Assembly (NCBI GenBank): GCA_011525915.1
Contig: WYBM01000097.1
Span: forward strand, 23,476-87,475
DNA length: 64,000 bases
Source of the DNA: Ardenticatenaceae bacterium
GTDB lineage: Bacteria; Chloroflexota; Anaerolineae; Promineifilales; Promineifilaceae
Direction of reading: 5' to 3'
The notes below the pieces were generated by a model. That model was not told where the DNA came from. It saw only the letters and a program-made list of their open reading frames with translations, and did not search any database. Below are positions 49,865 to 59,060 of the stretch, one piece after another (the first letter of the stretch is position 1; every line of letters starts with the position of its first letter). Position numbers and translations under genes: made by a program.

Positions 49865-51826
49865 ATGCGTGTGCCTTCCATAGATGACTTCATTGAAATA
49901 CCTATACCAAGTGACGCACAATTATCACCTGATGGCCTGTCTGTTGCCTATGCCGTTACTGTACCAAAATGGGAAACCGATGAGTTTATCACTAGCATTT
50001 GGTTGGCGTCACTGGCATCCTCTACTCCAGAACTGCGCTTGCTAGAACCATCAGGCTGCAAAAGTTGGTATCCACGCTGGTCTCCCAACGGCCGTTACCT
50101 GGCTTTTTTATCTGATCAACCCCGGAATAGGGGATCACAAATCTATTGCCTGGAGATAGCAAGTGGTCGCGTGAAGCCATTAACCAATGCGCCTTTCGGA
50201 GTTGTGGAATTGGCCTGGTCGCCAGACAGCCAGCAAATTGCTTATAGAATGTTAGAAAATACGCGGCTAAGGCAAGAAAAAACCTTATATGGACCATACG
50301 AAATTGCCGATCACTCCCATTTTTACCATCACTTATGGCTTGTTGAATTGAATAGCGGGCAGCAAAATCGATTAACCGAAGGGACGGCTTTCGATGTAAG
50401 AGAAAGGTTCCAATGGTCACCTAATGGCCGCAAGATTGCTTTTCACGGCTGGCCGGCATATCATCCAAAATATTCACATGAATCGTCCGTTTATACCGTC
50501 GAATTGGCCACACGTTGCGTTCGCAAAGTAGCCAATCCCCCTTGTGAGGCAGTCATTTGGTCCCCTGATGGCAATCAACTGGCCTTTAATTATTGTCCTC
50601 CCGGTGAGCCCTGGTACTTTACAAACGGTAAAGTTGCCACAATTTCGGCTCAAGATGGCGGAGGGTTAACTATTATTGGTCAATCATTTGATGAGAATCC
50701 AGAGTTATTGTCTTGGGGCAAAGAGGGTATCTATTTTCATGCTTTACAGGGAACGTCGCGCTACATTTTTTGCTTAAATCCTGTTTCTCAAGAGTGCAAA
50801 AAGCTAACCTGTGACACCCCGCCAGGTTTTTCGGTCAGTATGCCCCAGCGCAATGCCCACCTCAGCGCGACCAGTGATTATTCTCAGATTGCCTTTGTGG
50901 CGGGCGATCGGACGCATGTGGAAGAAGTCTATGTCTTGGAAACGGAAACAGGTCATCTCCGATGTGTTACTAACTTCTCCAAGCAGATGCAGTCGTTGAA
51001 GCTTCAACCATCGCAGGTCATTCAATGGCGGACGGCTGATGGTGTGCAGGTTGAAGGGGTTCTGACAAAACCGGCCAATGTCCAGCCCCATGAAAAATGC
51101 CCTCTTATTGTTTGTTTGCACGGCGGGCCAGCTTTTTTTGCGGCACTCAATCAACTTATCGACAAATATGATCGTGGTGCATATCCCATTCAGCTATGGG
51201 TATCAGGAGGCTCAGCCGTGCTCCAGCCCAACTATCGCGGCAGTGGCGGGCGTGGTCACGTTTTTCGCCAATTAAATTTGCAAAAACCTGGAATGGGGGA
51301 GATTGAAGACATACTTGCTGGTATCGATGCGCTTGTTGAGCAAGGATGGGTTGATGCTGACCGTATTGGTATTTGTGGCTGGAGTTATGGTGGATTTTTA
51401 ACGGCGCTAGCCAGTACAAAAACAAAACGATTTGCGGCAGCCTCATGTGGTGGAGCCATAACGGACTGGAGTTTGCAGTTTAGTGCAACCGATGTGCCTG
51501 AATTTGTAGAGCAATGTATGCAAGGCACTCCGTGGGAGAACCCCGCAAAGTATTTTGAATGTTCACCCGTTAATTATGCCCCGGAGACAAAAACGGCCGT
51601 ATTAATACAGCACAGCCAGAACGATGTTCGTGTCCCGGTTTCCAATGCATTATCGTTGCATCGAAGACTCATTCGACATGGGGGAGTGAGTCGATTGATT
51701 ACCTACAATATGGAACACAGCCCTTATCGGCCAAAACAATGCCGGCACATTATGAAAGAAAATCTTGATTGGTTTAACCACTGGCTTCATTTGGAAGAAC
51801 CGGAATTGTTAGACGTTGAAGCATAA
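49865..51826 (+). CDS. S9-family (prolyl oligopeptidase/acylaminoacyl-peptidase-like) serine peptidase
   Basis: This is a 653-residue protein. Residues ~1-370 are a WD-like beta-propeller (IPIPSDAQLSPDGLSVAYAV, SWYPRWSPNGRYLAFLSDQP, ELAWSPDSQQIAY). Residues ~390-650 are the alpha/beta-hydrolase domain with nucleophile Ser in GICGWSYGGFLTAL (~505), Asp in QHSQNDVRVP (~587) and His in YNMEHSPYRP (~617). There is no signal peptide, so it is cytoplasmic. It starts 16 bp after the glycosyltransferase gene. S9 peptidases trim leaders in some lanthipeptide systems, so a second processing step is likely. Confidence 0.9.
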   Translation: MRVPSIDDFIEIPIPSDAQLSPDGLSVAYAVTVPKWETDEFITSIWLASLASSTPELRLLEPSGCKSWYPRWSPNGRYLAFLSDQPRNRGSQIYCLEIASGRVKPLTNAPFGVVELAWSPDSQQIAYRMLENTRLRQEKTLYGPYEIADHSHFYHHLWLVELNSGQQNRLTEGTAFDVRERFQWSPNGRKIAFHGWPAYHPKYSHESSVYTVELATRCVRKVANPPCEAVIWSPDGNQLAFNYCPPGEPWYFTNGKVATISAQDGGGLTIIGQSFDENPELLSWGKEGIYFHALQGTSRYIFCLNPVSQECKKLTCDTPPGFSVSMPQRNAHLSATSDYSQIAFVAGDRTHVEEVYVLETETGHLRCVTNFSKQMQSLKLQPSQVIQWRTADGVQVEGVLTKPANVQPHEKCPLIVCLHGGPAFFAALNQLIDKYDRGAYPIQLWVSGGSAVLQPNYRGSGGRGHVFRQLNLQKPGMGEIEDILAGIDALVEQGWVDADRIGICGWSYGGFLTALASTKTKRFAAASCGGAITDWSLQFSATDVPEFVEQCMQGTPWENPAKYFECSPVNYAPETKTAVLIQHSQNDVRVPVSNALSLHRRLIRHGGVSRLITYNMEHSPYRPKQCRHIMKENLDWFNHWLHLEEPELLDVEA

Positions 51827-51849
51827 AGAAATCATACATTAATTTAATC

Positions 51850-52983
51850 ATGATAGTTGTGAACAGTTTGCATGTTTTGGGGCAAAGTTCGGATTATTCA
51901 GAACTCGCCATACCACCATTTGCACTGCCTCTCGCGCCAGAAGTACATGTTGCTGCCTGGCAGCGTTATAAAGACGAAAGCCAGCAGTTAGGTGTGTGGC
52001 TTGTGTTAAAACAACGGCTGGTACAACTGCAATTTCCCATTCAGTTGCATATTAGTCAAAGTGATGCGTACAAGACGGCCACACGTCAAGGTGTGCTTGT
52101 GGAGAGCCACGGCCGTGCCAACGGGCTGGTATTAGAACGGCCGGAAGCGCTGACCCTTACCATTCACCAGAGTGCGGCCGGGCCCATTCCGGTGTTGGTG
52201 GCCCCTCATCGGGCCGACTTTGTCAAGCTGGTGCAAGCCCTGACAAAACGCAATGAGCCGGTGCCCATTCCGGACTCTATGGGGGCTTGCATGGTGGCCG
52301 GCTATAACAATTGGGACCGCATCCGGGCTTACCGCGAGCAGTGGGCGATGACAAACCCCGGCCATGTTTCTGAGGCAGCCTGGCAGGTGGAATTTAAGCG
52401 CCTGATCCCCCAAAAGCAGCTGTACCAGGATCGTTTTATCATTTTGCACAGTGGCCCCTACAGCGGTGTGCCCGCGGCAGAGATGGGCCTGGAAGAAGAG
52501 GCATGGCGGGCGCTGTCACTGAAAATCCGCCTGGAACATGAATGCACCCACTACTTCACCAAGCGTGTTTTTGGCATCATGCGCCGCCACCCGTTTGATG
52601 AACTGCTGGCCGACTATGCCGGCATTGTGGCCGCCCTGGGCTATTTTCGCGCAGATTGGTTTTTGCGCTTTATGGGGCTGGAAGCCTACCCTGTTTACCG
52701 TGAAGGGGGCCGGCTGCAAAACTATGTGGCTGAGATACCGCACCCCAGCGAGGCATTTCAGATGGTGCAGACGCAGCTTAAAGCCGCAGCCGAAAATTTA
52801 GAACGTTTTGATCAGCAGCTTAAACAAGGCCACCGGCAGCTGGGTGTTCAGGCATGGGTGCTGTTGGCTATCAGCCGTTTTACGTTGGCAGATCTGGCGG
52901 CAAAAACAGCCCCAGAGTTGCTCTTAGAGGCTTTGCATCTGCTGCAGGAGCAAGCAGCCCTCAATGACCGGGTAGGAGGATAA
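51850..52983 (+). CDS. Uncharacterised HExxH metallopeptidase-like protein of a lanthipeptide/NHLM locus
   Basis: This 377-residue soluble protein has no recognised family. A zinc-peptidase motif H230-E231-C-T-H234 (LEHECTHYFTK) is followed by DELLADYAG at 250-258, where Glu251 is a fitting third zinc ligand as in gluzincins. The N-terminal ~200 residues are a mixed fold with no signal peptide. The C-terminus is helical. It lies 23 bp after the S9 peptidase gene and 4 bp before the NHLM secretion gene, so it belongs to the maturation/export operon. It may cleave the leader or core, or degrade stray peptide; this is inference. Confidence 0.65.
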   Translation: MIVVNSLHVLGQSSDYSELAIPPFALPLAPEVHVAAWQRYKDESQQLGVWLVLKQRLVQLQFPIQLHISQSDAYKTATRQGVLVESHGRANGLVLERPEALTLTIHQSAAGPIPVLVAPHRADFVKLVQALTKRNEPVPIPDSMGACMVAGYNNWDRIRAYREQWAMTNPGHVSEAAWQVEFKRLIPQKQLYQDRFIILHSGPYSGVPAAEMGLEEEAWRALSLKIRLEHECTHYFTKRVFGIMRRHPFDELLADYAGIVAALGYFRADWFLRFMGLEAYPVYREGGRLQNYVAEIPHPSEAFQMVQTQLKAAAENLERFDQQLKQGHRQLGVQAWVLLAISRFTLADLAAKTAPELLLEALHLLQEQAALNDRVGG

Positions 52984-52987
52984 GTTT

Positions 52988-53815
52988 ATGCAATCAAACC
53001 CTATATTTCGTAAGGTCTCTCTGGAACGATTATCGTCGCCAGAGCAGTTGGATCATATTGTCCAGGTGACCAACCCTAAAAGCTGGCTGGCGCTGCTGGC
53101 ACTGCTGGCACTGCTGATCACGGCCGTCACCTGGAGCATGGTCGGCCGTATACCGGTCGAGGTGTCTGGCTCCGCTATCTTGTTAAACAGTGGGGGGGTC
53201 AAAAACATTGTCTCCGTGGAGCCGGGGCAACTGAGTGCCCTCTACATAGAGCAAGGGCAGCTGGTGGCCCAAGATCAGTTAATTGCCGAAATTACCCCAC
53301 CAGGGGCGGCCGAAGCGGTGCCCGTTTATAGTTCATATAACGGCCGTGTTCTGGAGCTAAAAGCCGATGTGGGCAGCCTGGTCACCCAGGGAGCGCCGCT
53401 GGCCAGCCTGGAATTTACCGGTGATGGGGTGGAGCAAGAAGTCATCATGTATGTCTCCCCCGCCGAAGGTACGCGCATTCAGCCGGGCATGACCGCCAAA
53501 ATTGCGCCTATCACCGCCCAGGTGGAAGAGCATGGCTTTTTGCTGGGTCGGGTGGAATCTGTCAGCGGCTTTCCGGCCACCAATGCCGGCATTCTGCGCA
53601 CGCTGGGCAGTGAAGAGTTGATGCAAGCGTTGGGCATCACCAGTGCACCCATTGAAGTACGCATCGCACTTTTGCCCGATGAGCACACACCCAGCGGTTA
53701 TCGTTGGTCTTCATCCACAGGGCCAGCGTTTACTATCAACAGCGGCACGCTGGCCGCGGCGACCATCATCGTGGACCATCAGCGCCCCATTAACATGGTG
53801 CTGCCTCTTAGGTAA
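52988..53815 (+). CDS. NHLM bacteriocin system secretion protein (HlyD-like periplasmic/extracytoplasmic adaptor)
   Basis: This is a 275-residue protein. A short cytoplasmic N-terminus (FRKVSLERLSSPEQLDHIVQV, the hallmark of NHLM secretion proteins) is followed by one membrane helix (~33-52). A lipoyl/barrel-sandwich hybrid region follows (VKNIVSVEPGQLSALYIEQGQ, VPVYSSYNGRVLELKADVGS). It resembles the membrane-fusion subunit of RiPP exporters and is shorter than HlyD. It is followed after 14 bp by the first of two NHLM ABC transporter genes. Confidence 0.88.
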   Translation: MQSNPIFRKVSLERLSSPEQLDHIVQVTNPKSWLALLALLALLITAVTWSMVGRIPVEVSGSAILLNSGGVKNIVSVEPGQLSALYIEQGQLVAQDQLIAEITPPGAAEAVPVYSSYNGRVLELKADVGSLVTQGAPLASLEFTGDGVEQEVIMYVSPAEGTRIQPGMTAKIAPITAQVEEHGFLLGRVESVSGFPATNAGILRTLGSEELMQALGITSAPIEVRIALLPDEHTPSGYRWSSSTGPAFTINSGTLAAATIIVDHQRPINMVLPLR

Positions 53816-53829
53816 AAAAGGAGTCTCGT

Positions 53830-56103
53830 ATGACCAGTACCGTTCCTTTGAACTTACGCCAACGGCTGCGCCAACGGTTTCCTTTTCAAGCGGGGCAGCC
53901 AAAGCAGCGGGTGACCACACCCACCGTGCTGCAAATGGAGGCCGTAGAGTGTGGCGCGGCAGCGTTGGGCATTGTGTTGGGGTATCACGGCCGTTATGTG
54001 CCCCTGGAAGAGCTGCGTGTAGCTTGTGGCGTGTCACGCGACGGCAGCAAGGCCAGCAACATTCTCAAAGCCGCCCGCCGTTATGGCCTGGTGGCCAAAG
54101 GGTTCCGCAAAGATCCCAAAGATTTACAGGCTATCAGCAAACCAGCCATCTTGCATTGGAACTTTAACCACTTTCTTGTTCTGGAAGGGTTCCAGAAGGA
54201 CAAAGTGTATTTAAATGATCCGGCTATGGGGCCACGCACGGTAACATTGGCCGAATTGGATGAAGCCTTTACCGGGGTGGTGCTGACCTTTGACAAAGAG
54301 GCTGACTTTGCCGCCGGTGGTAAGAAGGCCAGCCTGGTAAAAGCGTTAGGGGCCCGGCTGCGTGGCTCTGAGATCCCGTTGATCTATGTGGTCCTTGTCA
54401 GCCTGGCGTTGGTGATCCCCGGTTTGTTGGCCGCCACCTTCTCCCGTATCTTTGTGGACTATTATCTGGTAGGCGGTTTGCAAAACTGGCTGGGGGCGCT
54501 GTTGATGGTCATAGGGGTCACGGCCGTGGTCAGCATGCTCCTCACCTGGATGCAGCAGCGCTACCTGCTGCGGCTGGAAACCAAGCTGGCCGTCAACAAC
54601 GCCAGCCACCTCTTCTGGCACATTTTGCGGTTACCTATGGAATTTTTCACCCAGCGCAGCGCCGGTGACATCAGCTCCCGCGTCGATATGAATGATCGGG
54701 TGGCCCAGCTGCTTTCTGGTGAACTGGCTACGGCCGTTTTGAACGTCATCTTAATTGCCTTTTATGCCCTGTTGCTGCTGCAATACAGTGTTTCCCTGAC
54801 GCTGATTGGCATCTTGATGGCTATCGTTAATTTTGCTTTTTTGCGTTATGTATCCCGTAAGCGGGTAGATGTTAACCAAAGGCTGGTCAAAGATCGGGGC
54901 AAACTGCTTTCCACAGCCTTCAGCGGCTTGCAGAGCATTGAAACGCTCAAAGCCACCGGCGGGGAGTCTGACTTTTTCGCCCGCTGGGCAGGCCATCAGG
55001 CGAAAATGAACAACAGCTTGCAAGAACTGGGCGTTTCTACCCAGGTGTTAGCGGTGGTTCCTTTATTCCTCTCAATGGTCACAACCATTCTCATTTTAAC
55101 GGTTGGTGGTATGAGTGTCATCAACGGTGCCCTTACCGTGGGTATGTTGGTCGCTTGCCAAAGCCTGATGAACGGCTTTTTAAACCCTGTGACCCAAATG
55201 ATCACTTTGGGCGGCCAACTCCAGGAAATGGAAGGGATCATTGGCCGCCTGGATGATGTTTTTAACTATCAGGCAGATGAACATATCCATGTGGTGGAAC
55301 AGCCGGAAAGCATCGTTGACCAGGAAACTAAATTGACGGGGGCGGTTGAACTGCGCGGCGTCACCTTTGGCTACAGCCGCCTGGCGCCGCCTCTGATTGA
55401 AAACTTCAACCTCACCTTGGAGCCTGGTATGCGCGTCGCCCTGGTGGGCGGCAGTGGTAGTGGCAAATCGACCATCGCCCGCCTGGTGGCCGGTCTTTAC
55501 AAGCCGTGGCAGGGGGAGATATTGTTTGACGGTAAAACCCGCCAGCAGTTTCCGCGGGCCATCATCAATAATTCTTTGACGGTGGTAGACCAGGATATTT
55601 TCTTGTTTGAGGGCAGTGTGCGTGATAACCTGGCCTTGTGGGATGCTCATGTGCCTGACGAAGCCGTTATCCAGGCAGCTAAGGATGCACATATTCACGA
55701 GGAAATAGCCATGCGTGAGGGCGGCTACAGCTACCAGGTGGAGGAAGGAGGGCGTAACTTCAGCGGCGGCCAGCGGCAGCGCCTGGAAATTGCCCGGGCC
55801 CTGGTAAATAACCCGGTCATTTTGGTCTTAGATGAAGCCACCAGCGCCCTGGATCCGGTCACGGAACAAATCATTGATGACAATTTACGGCGGCGAGGGT
55901 GTACTTGCCTGATTGTGGCCCACCGTTTAAGCACCATTCGTGATTGTGATGAAATTCTTGTCTTAGATAAGGGCCAGGTGGTACAGCGAGGCACGCATGA
56001 AGCCTTGTGGCGGGCCGGTGGCCTTTATGCCCAACTGATTAAATCTGAAACCTCGGAATCAGAGCTTATTCTGGATGCGTTATGGGAGAGGTTGACCGCA
56101 TGA
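53830..56103 (+). CDS. NHLM ABC transporter 1: C39 leader peptidase - permease - ATPase
   Basis: This is a 757-residue protein. Residues ~25-165 form a C39 peptidase domain with catalytic Cys41 (MEAVECGAAALG), His114 (WNFNHFLVLEG) and Asp in YLNDPAMGP, which cuts double-glycine leaders. A six-helix exporter domain follows (~175-460). The ATPase has Walker A GGSGSGKSTIAR (~540), signature FSGGQRQR and Walker B VILVLDEATSALD. It should remove the lanthipeptide leader during export. The next transporter gene overlaps its stop codon by 4 bp. Confidence 0.93.
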   Translation: MTSTVPLNLRQRLRQRFPFQAGQPKQRVTTPTVLQMEAVECGAAALGIVLGYHGRYVPLEELRVACGVSRDGSKASNILKAARRYGLVAKGFRKDPKDLQAISKPAILHWNFNHFLVLEGFQKDKVYLNDPAMGPRTVTLAELDEAFTGVVLTFDKEADFAAGGKKASLVKALGARLRGSEIPLIYVVLVSLALVIPGLLAATFSRIFVDYYLVGGLQNWLGALLMVIGVTAVVSMLLTWMQQRYLLRLETKLAVNNASHLFWHILRLPMEFFTQRSAGDISSRVDMNDRVAQLLSGELATAVLNVILIAFYALLLLQYSVSLTLIGILMAIVNFAFLRYVSRKRVDVNQRLVKDRGKLLSTAFSGLQSIETLKATGGESDFFARWAGHQAKMNNSLQELGVSTQVLAVVPLFLSMVTTILILTVGGMSVINGALTVGMLVACQSLMNGFLNPVTQMITLGGQLQEMEGIIGRLDDVFNYQADEHIHVVEQPESIVDQETKLTGAVELRGVTFGYSRLAPPLIENFNLTLEPGMRVALVGGSGSGKSTIARLVAGLYKPWQGEILFDGKTRQQFPRAIINNSLTVVDQDIFLFEGSVRDNLALWDAHVPDEAVIQAAKDAHIHEEIAMREGGYSYQVEEGGRNFSGGQRQRLEIARALVNNPVILVLDEATSALDPVTEQIIDDNLRRRGCTCLIVAHRLSTIRDCDEILVLDKGQVVQRGTHEALWRAGGLYAQLIKSETSESELILDALWERLTA

Positions 56104-59057
56104 ACAAGAAGAAAATGGACAGCCAACCAGAAACAGAAGTGGATGAACGGCCGGTAGCCGAACTGTTTTTGCTGCATTTACGTTATAAAGAGGCGCAGTT
56201 AGTGGCTGCAGGCAGCAACCAGCCTATTCTTTTAGATGATAAAGATGTGGCCTGGGTGGTATATACCGGCCGTGTTGATCTGTTTGCCGTACACCTGGCA
56301 AACGGCCGTGTGGCCGGCCCGCGTACCCATCTTTTTCGGGTAGAAGCCGGGCAGGCATTATGGGGGATGGATTTTACCCAGGCTGGGGGGCAGGTTGGCC
56401 TGTTGGCGGTGGGTAACAAAGATACCCGGTTGCTTAAACTGCCAGCCAGCCGTTTGCAAGCCTTAAGCCGGGATGAAGAATTGGGGCCGGCCGTTGTCGC
56501 CCTGCTTGAAGGGTGGGTGGCGCAGCTGTCTCACTGTTTGTCCCTTACCTTACCGCCCAAAGATAGCTTAAATCTGGAAGCTGGCCGGGAAACGGCCGTC
56601 ACCGGCCACACCCACGCCAGCGCCAAACGGGGCATTGTCTGGGTTGAACATATGCAGGGCAAGTCTGCCTTTATGGGCCAGCCGCAGTTTACCGTTAATG
56701 GGCAGGGATACACCCCCCTTTCCGCCCATACCTGGATCAAGACAGTAGAAGATTCTCGTATTCGCGTGCAGGATACGGCCGTGTTCCTGGCCCATGACCC
56801 CACCTGGTCTGCGTTGGATAACTTTCATCAGCTTGTATTGCAGCACATTCTGCACACCGCACAGCAATCGGCCCAGGCTGACCAGCATCGTTTGCAAAAC
56901 CGCATCACCTCTAACCAGGAAGCCGTTAACCAGGCTCTGGCCAGGTTAGCCGCGCCGCTGGTGCCGCCGGGCAGCCTGCCCCTAAACGGGGCAGGGCAAT
57001 CACCGCTGCTGCAAGCGTGCCGCCTGGTGGCCGAACAGCTGGGTATGCCCCTGGTGGAACCACCCACCCAGCGTTTGGCAGCGGCAGACCTTGATCTGCT
57101 GGCTGCTATTGCCCGTGCTTCCCGTTTCCAGTGGCGCCGGGTGGTCTTAAAGGAACGTTGGTGGCAGTTGGATGGCGGCCCTTTTCTGGGCTTTTGGGAG
57201 GAGGGCAGACAGCCCGTGGCCCTATTGCCGCGGACGGCGAACTCATACATGGTGCATGATCCGGTTACCGGCGAAAAAACCGTGGTCAATGATCAGGTAG
57301 CCGAAAAGCTTTCACCGTTTGCGGCCATGTTTTACCGGCCGTTTGCCAGCCGGGCGGTGTCCGCCTGGGATATGTTAAAGTTTGGTTTACACGGCCGTGG
57401 GCGAGATTTGCAAACCATTGTGTTGGCCGGCATCGTCGTGAGCTTGTTGAGCCTGATGATCCCCATAGCCACCGGTCTTATCTTTAACGCCATTATACCT
57501 AATGCCGCTCAAGGTCAGCTTTGGCAGCTGGGGTTGGTGATGGTTGTCATTTCCCTGGCAGTGGCCATGTTCCAGGTGACCCAAAACATTGCCGTTTTAC
57601 GGCTGCAAGGGAAGATGGGCAGCGAATTGCAAGCCGCTGTCTGGCAGCGGCTCATCAGCCTGCCGGCTTCCTTTTTCCGTGATTATTCTGCGGGTGATTT
57701 AGGCAACCGGGCTATGGGTATCAACGTGATTCAGCAAACGCTTTCCGGCCCGGTGATTTATGCCTTGTTGTCCGGTGTTTTTTCTTTGTTCAGTTTCTTT
57801 CTGCTTTTTTACTACAGCCAACAGCTGGCCCTGGTGGCTACCCTTCTGGTGTTCATTGCGGCCACTGTTACCGTCGTCAGCGGTTACAGACAGGTTACAT
57901 ACCAACGGACCCTCACCAATAGTCAGGGGCGTCTATCGGGCACTGTCTTGCAGGCCATTACCGGCATCACTAAATTCCGCACGGCCGGTGCCGAAGGGCG
58001 TGCCTTTGCCATGTGGGCTAAAGAATTTAGCCAGCTCAAAAAGACGATGTATCGATCTCGTAATCTGGCCAACACGCTGGTCGTTTTTAATGTTGGGTTT
58101 ACCATTCTGGCGGTGATGGTCATTTTTGCCACAGTGGCTATGATGGGGCCGGCAGAACTGTCAACGGGCAATTTTCTGGCCTTTCATGCGGCCTTCGCCC
58201 AGTTTTTGGCATCTGTGCTGGCCTTAAGTGCCACGTTGGTGCGTTCACTGAATGTCATTCCCACCTTTGAACGAGCGCGGCCCATCTTACAAACACAGCC
58301 AGAAATAGATGAACTCCAAGTATACCCTGGTGAATTAACCGGCCAGGTTGAAGCTAGTCATATTTCTTTTCGCTATCGTGAGGACGGCCCCTTGGTGTTG
58401 CATGATGTCTCTCTAGCCGTAAATCCAGGGGAATTTGTAGCCCTGGTGGGGTCATCGGGGTCAGGCAAGTCTACCCTCTTCCGCCTGTTGATTGGCTTTG
58501 AACACCCAGAAATGGGCAGCATTTATTACGATGGCCAGGACCTGGCCAAACTGGATGTGCGCGAGGTGCGGCGGCAAATAGGGGTTGTTTTGCAAAACGG
58601 CAAAATGATGGCCGGTGACATTTTCACCAACATTGTAGGTGCATCTACCTTAACAGTGGATGATGCCTGGGAAGCGGCCCGTCTGGCCGGCCTGGCGGAT
58701 GATATCAAGGCCATGCCTATGGGGATGCACACAGTCATCAGCGATGGTGGCGGCACATTGTCAGGGGGGCAGCGGCAGCGGCTGCTCATTGCCCGCTCTT
58801 TGGTGAACAAACCCCGTATCATCTTCTTCGATGAAGCTACCAGTGCCCTAGATAACCGTACGCAGGCCATTGTCAGCGAAAGCCTGGACAATCTGAAAGC
58901 GACCCGCATTGTGATCGCCCATCGCCTGAGCACCATCATGAATGCGGACCGCATTTATGTGCTGCAAAACGGCCGTGTTGTGCAGCAAGGCACCTATGAG
59001 ACGCTTATCAATGAGGCCGGTGTCTTTGCCGACCTGGCCAAACGGCAGATGGCCTGA
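56100..59057 (+). CDS. NHLM ABC transporter 2: regulatory N-domain - permease - ATPase
   Basis: This protein of about 985 residues starts at ATG 56100, overlapping the previous stop (ATGA). The N-terminal ~300 residues include a cNMP-like barrel (PILLDDKDVAWVVYTGRVDL ... LFRVEAGQALWGMDF) and a degenerate peptidase-like segment lacking the C39 Cys. Then come an exporter permease (~440-740) and an ATPase with GSSGSGKSTLFRL, LSGGQRQR and IIFFDEATSALD. This is the standard second transporter of NHLM systems and probably heterodimerises with the first. It ends the plus-strand operon. Confidence 0.92.
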   Translation: MNKKKMDSQPETEVDERPVAELFLLHLRYKEAQLVAAGSNQPILLDDKDVAWVVYTGRVDLFAVHLANGRVAGPRTHLFRVEAGQALWGMDFTQAGGQVGLLAVGNKDTRLLKLPASRLQALSRDEELGPAVVALLEGWVAQLSHCLSLTLPPKDSLNLEAGRETAVTGHTHASAKRGIVWVEHMQGKSAFMGQPQFTVNGQGYTPLSAHTWIKTVEDSRIRVQDTAVFLAHDPTWSALDNFHQLVLQHILHTAQQSAQADQHRLQNRITSNQEAVNQALARLAAPLVPPGSLPLNGAGQSPLLQACRLVAEQLGMPLVEPPTQRLAAADLDLLAAIARASRFQWRRVVLKERWWQLDGGPFLGFWEEGRQPVALLPRTANSYMVHDPVTGEKTVVNDQVAEKLSPFAAMFYRPFASRAVSAWDMLKFGLHGRGRDLQTIVLAGIVVSLLSLMIPIATGLIFNAIIPNAAQGQLWQLGLVMVVISLAVAMFQVTQNIAVLRLQGKMGSELQAAVWQRLISLPASFFRDYSAGDLGNRAMGINVIQQTLSGPVIYALLSGVFSLFSFFLLFYYSQQLALVATLLVFIAATVTVVSGYRQVTYQRTLTNSQGRLSGTVLQAITGITKFRTAGAEGRAFAMWAKEFSQLKKTMYRSRNLANTLVVFNVGFTILAVMVIFATVAMMGPAELSTGNFLAFHAAFAQFLASVLALSATLVRSLNVIPTFERARPILQTQPEIDELQVYPGELTGQVEASHISFRYREDGPLVLHDVSLAVNPGEFVALVGSSGSGKSTLFRLLIGFEHPEMGSIYYDGQDLAKLDVREVRRQIGVVLQNGKMMAGDIFTNIVGASTLTVDDAWEAARLAGLADDIKAMPMGMHTVISDGGGTLSGGQRQRLLIARSLVNKPRIIFFDEATSALDNRTQAIVSESLDNLKATRIVIAHRLSTIMNADRIYVLQNGRVVQQGTYETLINEAGVFADLAKRQMA

Positions 59058-59060
59058 TGG

